Source: Corynebacterium poyangense (GTDB lineage Bacteria > Actinomycetota > Actinomycetes > Mycobacteriales > Mycobacteriaceae). From it: 64,000 nucleotides of DNA. The stretch lies in assembly GCF_014522205.1 (NCBI RefSeq), contig NZ_CP046884.1, positions 930,001 through 994,000 of the forward strand, given 5' to 3'. The notes below the pieces were generated by a model that was not told the origin of the DNA, searched no databases, and was given only the letters and a program-made list of their open reading frames with translations. Within the stretch, counting starts at the first letter, position 1, and each line of letters opens with the position of its first letter. The position numbers and the translations under genes were made by a program. This document shows positions 57,585 through 64,000 of the stretch, one piece after another.

Positions 57585-58916
57585 ATGTATAGTCAAAATA
57601 TATCTGAAAATATAGAAGTTGGTAGGGACGTTTCTCCAGATGAAATAATGGCTGGAAGATTTAAATCCACCAAGGTGTGCTTATTTTTCCAATCTCGCTT
57701 CAATCGAGTTTTGCTTTTAGGCTTGGTGCTAGTTATTTGTTTATTTGCTTGGTCTACTCGAGGATATCTGTGGGATAAGGTGGGTGAGGTATCTGTTTCC
57801 TCGCCTGCGTATCGATCTTTTCTTGGTCGCTGGACTGATGTGGTCGGTGATGATTCGCCTTCTGGAATTAATTTAGGTGATCATAAATTAAAAAATCCGC
57901 ATTTTGATTCTGTTCAAAATTTTATTGTAGATGGCAATCGGGTTTTTAGCGTTAAAGATTATCACGTGATTTTTAAGGGCTTCATTCTTCCTCCTGTTTC
58001 AGCCTCGGACAATCTAGTTAATGTTTTTGACGGCGTGGCAATGTATTCGTCCGGTAATAATGGCTATTTTGTTGACCTCAGTACTCGTAAAGTTTTTGCT
58101 TTACCCGAAGGGTTTAAGGCTATTCGTCCCTTGGGAATCTTTAGTAACAATTTAGTTGTAGGAACTGGTCTTGATACAGAGTCCGGATTGACGAAAACTA
58201 TTGGTTTTGATTCAAATGGAAATATGAAATGGTCACATGATAGTACTTGTAAGGGTGGGATACAAAATGAGTCCCAATTGGTGTTGGTTGAGAATTGCGC
58301 TTCTTATGACGGTGAGCATGATAGTCGATTGCTGAGGAGAACTTTAGATGTCAAATCCGGTGTAGTTGCGGAGTTTCAGCTTTCGGCTAATGAATATCTT
58401 GACGTTATTGGTGATGATAGATATGTTATCGATGCAGTGTCCGGTGGAATTCGTAGGTTTGATGAGCATATGGCTCTGATTCCGGAAAAGACGGTCTCAA
58501 CGAAGGCTTTAGGTGGTGCGAAAATTTCCTATAATGGTTATCATGTTATTTTCCGCACGTACGATTTATTTGAACGGACTCGTGGCCTAGAGCGTGTCGA
58601 TGAAATGATTTCAAATGACCCTTATTCAACCAATACTTTTATGGTCTTGAATGGTGGTATGGCCGTCAGTATTGATTCTGATTTCCAGTGTTCAGATCCA
58701 GTCTTTATAGAAAATAATCAAAGATATATTTGTGGATTTGGTGAGCGCAATGGCTTACCGTTTTCCGCTGGGGCATACTCAGTGTATGACACGGAGTCTA
58801 GGCAATTGATTAATAGTGGTGTAGCAGAAGGGTTACTTATCCGCTTCAATGGTGGCTTGGCGTCGTTTTTGTTTAGGGAAAACGGTATTGGAAGTCAGTT
58901 ATTTTTAGTCAGCTAA
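57585..58916 (+). CDS. unrecognised membrane-anchored extracytoplasmic protein
   Basis: A 443-residue protein starting at an ATG immediately after the preceding stop. One membrane helix (about 46-66, L-L-L-G-L-V-L-V-I-C-L-F) is followed by a large outside part of short strands with repeated D-G/N-G turns and several Cys (S-T-C-K-G-G, V-E-N-C, F-Q-C-S-D, Y-I-C-G-F). The pattern resembles a beta-propeller (repeats such as V-D-L-S-T-R-K-V-F-A-L-P-E-G), but I recognise no family. Being last in the operon, it may modify, bind or export the polymer. Codon use is T-rich and unlike the core genes. Confidence 0.6.
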   Translation: MYSQNISENIEVGRDVSPDEIMAGRFKSTKVCLFFQSRFNRVLLLGLVLVICLFAWSTRGYLWDKVGEVSVSSPAYRSFLGRWTDVVGDDSPSGINLGDHKLKNPHFDSVQNFIVDGNRVFSVKDYHVIFKGFILPPVSASDNLVNVFDGVAMYSSGNNGYFVDLSTRKVFALPEGFKAIRPLGIFSNNLVVGTGLDTESGLTKTIGFDSNGNMKWSHDSTCKGGIQNESQLVLVENCASYDGEHDSRLLRRTLDVKSGVVAEFQLSANEYLDVIGDDRYVIDAVSGGIRRFDEHMALIPEKTVSTKALGGAKISYNGYHVIFRTYDLFERTRGLERVDEMISNDPYSTNTFMVLNGGMAVSIDSDFQCSDPVFIENNQRYICGFGERNGLPFSAGAYSVYDTESRQLINSGVAEGLLIRFNGGLASFLFRENGIGSQLFLVS

Positions 58917-58931
58917 CTCGCCGATTATATA

Positions 58932-58977
58932 AGAAAGGCTAGTGACTACTCTTTAATTTGCGGTCATTAGCCTTTCT
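58932..58977. terminator. bidirectional terminator between the island and odhA
   Basis: AGAAAGGCTAGTGAC (58932-58946) pairs with GTCATTAGCCTTTCT (58963-58977): 15 bp with one G-T pair, loop 16 bases. The two operons are convergent here. Confidence 0.8.
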
Positions 58978-59015
58978 TCTGCTAGGAAAGCTCTGGCATC
59001 CCGAGCTTCACGAAG

Positions 59016-62000
59016 CTATGAAAATGCTTCTTCTAGTAGCTGAGTTTGCTCAGCTTGGTGGACTTTCGCGATACCCGTGGAGGTAGAAGACTGCGAACGT
59101 CGAGAGATACGACGCAATGGCAACATATCTGGGATTAGGTTGGGAAGGTGCTCGTTATAGAACGGCCACGGTCCTTGATTGGCCGGTTCATCCTGTACAA
59201 AACGAATTTCCTCGGCATTCGGGAAGGCATCGAAGGCTTCCTTGAGGCGGTTGAAAGGAATAGGATGCAGCATCTCTACCCGGATGATAGCAACGTCATC
59301 ACGCTTATCCTTAGCCCGCTTCTTTTCTAGGTCATAGTAAATCTTGCCGGAGCACAGCATGATGGTCTTTACTTTATCCACGTCGCCAACTACCTCATGG
59401 TGAGCGTTGACGAGGCGTGGATCGTTGATGACAGCCTGGAACTTCTTGGTTTCAGTGAAGTCCTCCACGCTGGACACAGCGGCTTTATTACGCAGCATGG
59501 ACTTTGGAGTAAACACCACCAAGGGGCGACGAAGCCCACCAAGTGCATGACGGCGCAAGAGATGAAAGTGATTAGCAGGGGTGGAGGGCTGAGCTACGGT
59601 CATAGAACCTTCAGCGCATAGCTGTAAGAAACGCTCGATTCGGGCTGAAGAGTGGTCCGGCCCTTGGCCCTCATAACCATGAGGTAAGAGCAATATAACC
59701 GAGGACAGTTGTCCCCACTTAGCTTCACCGGAAGAGACATATTCATCAATGATGGTCTGCCCACCATTGGCAAAATCACCGAACTGAGCTTCCCACGCCA
59801 CGACGGCATCAGGGTTTCCTACCGAATAGCCATACTCAAATCCCATACCAGCAAACTCCGTGAGAGCGGAGTTATAGACCAGGAATTTGCCCTCACCCTT
59901 GGATTGGGCAAGTTCGTGAAGGGCGTTGAATTCTTCACCAGTCTGGGGGTCATAAACCACAGCGTGTCGTTGAGTAAAGGTGCCGCGCCGGGAATCTTCG
60001 CCAGCTAGACGGACAAGTTTTCCAGCGTTAGCCAAGGAACCGAAGGCGATGAGCTCACCCCAGCCCCAATCAATTCCCCCTTCCGTGACTGACGCGAGGC
60101 GTTTCTTAGCTACTGGTTTGACTCGCGAGTGGAATTCGAAACCTTCTGGAAGGTTGGAATAAGCATTTCCAATCTCTACCAGTTCTTCTCGAGTGATATT
60201 GGTTTCTAAACCATGCGGAAGATCCTGAGAGCTGGTGATGCCCGTTTGCTCCTGGGGACCTTTCTTCTCCGCTTCTTTCACCTCGTTGAAGACGCTTTCC
60301 ATCTGGTCATGGAAGTCGCGAGCAGCTTTTTCAGCATCCTCATTAGAAAGATCACCGCGTCCAACAAGATCCTCAGTGTAATGAGCACGAACCGATTCAC
60401 GGTGGTTAATCAATTCATACATCTTTGGCTGAGTCATGGAGGGATCATCAGCTTCGTTATGTCCGCGTCGACGATAACAAACCAGGTCAATGAAGACATC
60501 TTTACCGAAGCGACGACGGTACTCAGTAGCTAGCTGGCCTACCCACACTACGGCTTCCGGATCATCACCATTGACGTGGAAGACTGGGCAACCGTAGGCC
60601 TTAGCAAGGTCGGTAGCGTAGTGGCAGGACCGTCCGGAATCTGGGGTAGTGGTAAAACCAATCTGGTTGTTGACGACGATGTGTACTGTTCCACCGACCG
60701 TGTAACCGCGAAGTTGAGCCAGATTGAGTGTTTCTTGAACTACTCCCAGGCCAGCGAAAGAGGCATCTCCATGCAGCATGAGCGGCATGACGGTGTAGCC
60801 TTCTTGACCTTTATCCAGAATGTCTTGGCGAGCACGAGCCAGACCCACCATCACCGGATCAACGGCTTCTAGGTGCGAGGGGTTCGCGGTCAAACTGACT
60901 TTAATTTCCCCGTCACCAAACATCTGAATGTGTTGACCTTCAGCGCCAAGGTGATATTTTACGTCGCCCGAACCGCCGGTCTGGGCTTGCTCCATGTTGC
61001 CTTCAAACTCGTTGAAGATGGTGGCCAGCGGTTTACCGACGATATTAAAGAGCACGTTGAGGCGCCCGCGGTGCGGCATCCCGATAACTACTTCGTCAAG
61101 ACCTTGGCCCGCAGCGGTATCAATGGCGGAGTCCATCAGCGGGATGAGAGATTCGGCACCTTCCAGCGAGAAACGCTTTTGGCCAACATACTTGGTCTGG
61201 AGGAAGTTCTCAAAGGCCTCGGCTGCATTGAGCTTTTGAAGAATATACTTCTGCTCGGCATTGGTGGGCTTAGGCATCCCAGCTTCTAACCGGTCTTGGA
61301 GCCAAAGCCGTTCATCGCGATCCAGAATGTGGGAATATTCGCTTCCTACCTTCAGCGTGTAGGCGGAGCGCAGCCGGCTCAAAACCTCACGCAAAGTCAT
61401 GGTTTCTTTACCGCCGAATCCACCCACGTTAAAGGTGCGGTCCAGATCCCAGAGACTTAGGCCGTGAGTGGCGATATCGAGATCGCGGTGATCGGGGATC
61501 GGAAGCCCTGGCTGATGCCAATTCAATGGGTTGGTGTCAGCAATGAGGTGACCCCGAGAACGATAGGCCTCAATGAGCTGCATGACCCTGGTGTTTTTAT
61601 CGACACCAGTATTAGGAATGTCCTGAGCCCAACGCATCGGCGTATAAGGAACCTTCATGCATTCGAAGATTTCGTCCCAGAAGGCGTCATCAATGAGCAG
61701 TTGGCTCATGGTGCGCAGGAAGTCACCGGATTCGGCACCTTGAATGATGCGGTGGTCATACGTCGAGGTAATAGTGACAAGCTTTCCGACGCCTAGTTCA
61801 GCGAGACGGTCAGCAGAGGCACCGGCAAATTCAGCCGGGTAATCCATAGAACCGACACCAATAATCGTGCCCTGTCCCTTGGTAAGTCGGGGAACGGAAT
61901 GTCGGGTACCTATTCCACCGGGGTTAGTTAGGGAAATAGTGACTCCCTGATAATCCTCCAGTGTGAGTTTTCCTACCCTAGAGCGGTTAACTATGTCTTC

Positions 62001-62807
62001 ATAAGCGTCAACGAATTCAGAGAAATTCTTGGTTTCGCACTCTTTAATAGCGGCGACGACCAAGGCCCGAGTTCCGTCTTTTTGGGGAAGGTCAATTGCT
62101 AAACCGAGGTTGATATGCTCCGGCGTAACTACGGTAGGTTTCCCATCAATAACCTCGTAGCGCAGATTCATATCCGGGTGGGCCATAACGGCTTTGACCA
62201 GGGCATAACCAATAATATGGGTGAACGAGATTTTGCCGCCGCGGGTGCGCTTGAGTTGGTCATTAATCATGGCCCGGTTTTCAAACATCAACCGGGCAGG
62301 CATATCGCGCACTGAAGTAGCCGTCGGAATCTCTAAAGACTCATCCATGTTCTTTGCGATGGCTTTAAAAAGACCCTTGAGCGGTTTCTTTCCAGCCGAG
62401 GGCTGTTCCTTAACTTTATTTAACGGAGAATTCTCTCGTTTCTTTTGGGTGGCTTCCTTGCGGGCCTGCTCAACTTCGCGGGGGTTCGGAGCAGCCTGAC
62501 GCGCCTTCTCAGCTATTTTCTCCGGTGGAGTGTCCTTAGCTTCAACCCCAAGTCCGGCGTCCGCCTTGCTCGTCTTGGCAGACTTGGTGTTCTTCTTAGT
62601 TGCTCCGGAAGCCGAAGCAGCGGCTGCGGAATCGGCTAATTTTTCTCCGGACTCGAATAGTTCCCGCCATTCCGGATCAACCGACTTCGGGTCATCCTGG
62701 AACTGCTGGTACATCATATCTACCAGCCACTGGTTCTGGCCGAATGTACTCGCGCTGCTCACAGCAGGTGCTCGCCTCACTTCTATAGTTGGTTTTATTG
62801 CTGCCAC
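59016..62807 (-). CDS. odhA: 2-oxoglutarate dehydrogenase E1, with fused E2 domain (OdhA)
   Basis: A 1263-residue protein typical of Corynebacteriales. The N-terminal E1-type start ([10 protein letters not shown]) is followed by an Ala/Lys-rich linker, a succinyltransferase catalytic domain ([15 protein letters not shown] near 350) without a lipoyl domain, and the thiamine-dependent E1 ([16 protein letters not shown]). It works with AceF, whose lipoyl groups it uses. OdhI would regulate it in C. glutamicum. The start is 62807 or GTG 62762, which gives the [10 protein letters not shown] start used in C. glutamicum. Confidence 0.93.
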   Translation of the reverse strand: MAAIKPTIEVRRAPAVSSASTFGQNQWLVDMMYQQFQDDPKSVDPEWRELFESGEKLADSAAAASASGATKKNTKSAKTSKADAGLGVEAKDTPPEKIAEKARQAAPNPREVEQARKEATQKKRENSPLNKVKEQPSAGKKPLKGLFKAIAKNMDESLEIPTATSVRDMPARLMFENRAMINDQLKRTRGGKISFTHIIGYALVKAVMAHPDMNLRYEVIDGKPTVVTPEHINLGLAIDLPQKDGTRALVVAAIKECETKNFSEFVDAYEDIVNRSRVGKLTLEDYQGVTISLTNPGGIGTRHSVPRLTKGQGTIIGVGSMDYPAEFAGASADRLAELGVGKLVTITSTYDHRIIQGAESGDFLRTMSQLLIDDAFWDEIFECMKVPYTPMRWAQDIPNTGVDKNTRVMQLIEAYRSRGHLIADTNPLNWHQPGLPIPDHRDLDIATHGLSLWDLDRTFNVGGFGGKETMTLREVLSRLRSAYTLKVGSEYSHILDRDERLWLQDRLEAGMPKPTNAEQKYILQKLNAAEAFENFLQTKYVGQKRFSLEGAESLIPLMDSAIDTAAGQGLDEVVIGMPHRGRLNVLFNIVGKPLATIFNEFEGNMEQAQTGGSGDVKYHLGAEGQHIQMFGDGEIKVSLTANPSHLEAVDPVMVGLARARQDILDKGQEGYTVMPLMLHGDASFAGLGVVQETLNLAQLRGYTVGGTVHIVVNNQIGFTTTPDSGRSCHYATDLAKAYGCPVFHVNGDDPEAVVWVGQLATEYRRRFGKDVFIDLVCYRRRGHNEADDPSMTQPKMYELINHRESVRAHYTEDLVGRGDLSNEDAEKAARDFHDQMESVFNEVKEAEKKGPQEQTGITSSQDLPHGLETNITREELVEIGNAYSNLPEGFEFHSRVKPVAKKRLASVTEGGIDWGWGELIAFGSLANAGKLVRLAGEDSRRGTFTQRHAVVYDPQTGEEFNALHELAQSKGEGKFLVYNSALTEFAGMGFEYGYSVGNPDAVVAWEAQFGDFANGGQTIIDEYVSSGEAKWGQLSSVILLLPHGYEGQGPDHSSARIERFLQLCAEGSMTVAQPSTPANHFHLLRRHALGGLRRPLVVFTPKSMLRNKAAVSSVEDFTETKKFQAVINDPRLVNAHHEVVGDVDKVKTIMLCSGKIYYDLEKKRAKDKRDDVAIIRVEMLHPIPFNRLKEAFDAFPNAEEIRFVQDEPANQGPWPFYNEHLPNLIPDMLPLRRISRRSQSSTSTGIAKVHQAEQTQLLEEAFS

Positions 62808-62909
62808 GGAGGTGACAGAAGTCTCTTCCAGGTACAGCGTACGCGTAGGAGTATGTGAGCGACACGTCGAGGGTCACTATTCACCCCCGTGTGTGTAAGA
62901 TTTCCACTT

Positions 62910-63749
62910 TTAGTCCGAGATCGCTTTTTCCACGGACTCTAATTCCGGCTCAGTTACCTCCTCTTTTGATGGCGCTGGTTGCTCAAATTGGGCAGGCAGC
63001 ACCCCGAGAGACTCACGGGAATTTTCAATGAATTTCTTAGCTAAACGGCGGTTGGTAATGAGGCCAATAACTGCACCAATTCCCAGCGGCATGACCTTTG
63101 CGATCCACGCCGCGCTCAATCGTTTACGAACCTGTTTTAGTGCGACGCGCAGCAGACGGTTATTAACCGTTTGCACCTTCGGTGCTGAAAGCCGGGCGAG
63201 CGAGGCAGCAGAAGGCAAACCGGCGAAGCCAGCAGTATCCCCGATGACCGTATCAACAATCGCGGTTCCTTGAGAACCTAAAAGCGCAAGAAGAATAAGT
63301 CCGCGCCGTTTTTCTGCATTGTGGATATCAACGCCGCGGATTTTCGCTGAAGCCATGACGTAGAAGGCTGCGGCATCGAGAAATAACATGGATTCCGCAC
63401 TAATGGCGATAGCGCCGGTGATAAAACCAATCCCCGGCAGCGCGGCTGCGGCTCCGGCCGTTCCGCCAGAACCAGTGACGAGAGTCAGGAAATGCTTATC
63501 CAGCATTTTCTGAAGGTCAGAGGGGGTGGCTTCGGGATGGCGAGACCGCAGAAAATCTACATAGCGATTGATCGAACTGGATTGAATATCGGCTGCTCGA
63601 TCCAGCGCCTTGATTAAGATTTTCCCAGCCGGACTCGCGTTTTTTTCTAGAGCTGCTGGGTCAGAACCCTGCCCATCAGTAACTGACTCGGGTACGGGCT
63701 CTCCAGATTGACGCGATTTCTTGCCGCGGAGCAGGCTTAATAACCCCAC
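62910..63749 (-). CDS. conserved hypothetical membrane protein
   Basis: A 279-residue protein. A polar N-terminus is followed by Gly/Ala-rich hydrophobic segments (about 92-135; G-G-T-A-G-A-A-A-A-L-P-G-I-G-F-I-T-G) and another at about 220-235, with acidic ends. Similar proteins occur next to odhA in other corynebacteria as I recall. I see no enzymatic motif; an EcsC-like membership is possible. Confidence 0.65.
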   Translation of the reverse strand: MGLLSLLRGKKSRQSGEPVPESVTDGQGSDPAALEKNASPAGKILIKALDRAADIQSSSINRYVDFLRSRHPEATPSDLQKMLDKHFLTLVTGSGGTAGAAAALPGIGFITGAIAISAESMLFLDAAAFYVMASAKIRGVDIHNAEKRRGLILLALLGSQGTAIVDTVIGDTAGFAGLPSAASLARLSAPKVQTVNNRLLRVALKQVRKRLSAAWIAKVMPLGIGAVIGLITNRRLAKKFIENSRESLGVLPAQFEQPAPSKEEVTEPELESVEKAISD

Positions 63750-63797
63750 TGAATATCCTTCCGGTAGATAATTGAATATTTATAAGAATAGTAGAGT

Positions 63798-64000
63798 CTA
63801 GAGGCCAGTAGATGCGAATTCCTCGGCAGCCTGGATGTGTTCAGGAGAAAGCTCTACCCCGGTATAAAGCCGGAATTGTTCAGCTGCCTGACGAGAAATA
63901 ACTTCGCCACCAGTAATAACGTGCTTATTTAAAGCTAGGGCGGTGTGGATGAGGGGAGTGTGGACCGGGTCTGCCACCACGTCAAAAACTATGGTGGCTC
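63798..64000 (-). CDS. aroE: shikimate dehydrogenase, 3' end
   Basis: The last 67 codons of a gene running off the window. V-F-D-V-V-A-D-P-V-H-T-P-L and V-I-T-G-G-E-V-I-S-R-Q-A-A-E-Q-F are the conserved C-terminal segments of AroE-type shikimate dehydrogenases (N-P-x-x-T-P-L and Q-A-x-x-Q-F). The frame is open to base 64000; a start called at 63980 is only a frame artefact. Confidence 0.85.
   Translation of the reverse strand, partial: ATIVFDVVADPVHTPLIHTALALNKHVITGGEVISRQAAEQFRLYTGVELSPEHIQAAEEFASTGL

Overview
The window looks like a chromosome segment of a Corynebacterium (Actinomycetota, Mycobacteriales). The evidence is a single-chain E2-E1 2-oxoglutarate dehydrogenase (odhA), mycothiol (mshB), glucosyl-3-phosphoglycerate (gpgS), the sigE / anti-sigma / tatB / mrp block, glgA-glgC, an lpqW homologue, fdxC-dapC, dapD-dapE and folP2. 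From memory, not a search, this order follows the M. tuberculosis segment around Rv1156 to Rv1248c (DUF402, secreted protein, typA, lpqW, mshB, fdxC, dapC, dapD, dapE, LOG, folP2, gpgS, DUF3117, glgA, glgC, O-methyltransferase, sigE, rseA, tatB, mrp, kgd). No transposase, prophage, CRISPR array or rRNA was seen.

Region 1 (1-2.5 kb): the 5' part of an MFS transporter on the minus strand, a possible 33-residue ORF, and guaB1 (purine salvage).

Region 2 (2.5-12.4 kb): a compact selenocysteine island. A formate dehydrogenase alpha gene is read through an in-frame UGA followed by a SECIS-like hairpin. Iron-sulfur and NrfD-type membrane subunits follow, then the whole Sec machinery: selD, tRNA-Sec with a UCA anticodon, selA and selB. 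The enzyme and the apparatus needed to make it sit together.

Region 3 (12.4-17.2 kb): five neighbouring genes (macro domain, an unknown membrane-anchored protein, lipoate ligase, DUF808, RNase H) each carry one or two single-base frameshifts, mostly at short homopolymers. This is either a patch of poor sequence or a block of decaying genes. Genes on both sides are intact.

Region 4 (17.2-46 kb): the conserved actinobacterial core listed above. It includes lysine/DAP synthesis (dapC, dapE and two dapD-like genes around an amino-acid permease), glycogen and glucosylglycerate synthesis, envelope stress control, a GH32-like protein that lacks the catalytic acids, and several terminator hairpins between convergent genes.

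Region 5 (46.3-58.9 kb): an AT-richer polysaccharide island between a lipoprotein gene and odhA. It encodes a membrane-bound nucleotide-sugar dehydratase, a DegT-type aminotransferase, an LCP ligase, a PglC-like phosphoglycosyl transferase, two adjacent ATP-grasp ligases, one glycosyltransferase, a single 970-residue protein that looks like a Wzy polymerase fused to a Wzx flippase, and an unrecognised membrane-anchored protein. I infer that it makes a small repeat unit containing a 4-amino sugar, possibly acylated by the ATP-grasp enzymes, which is flipped, polymerised and attached to the cell wall. This is the best candidate for an undescribed system.

Region 6 (58.9-64 kb): odhA, a conserved hypothetical membrane protein and the 3' end of aroE.
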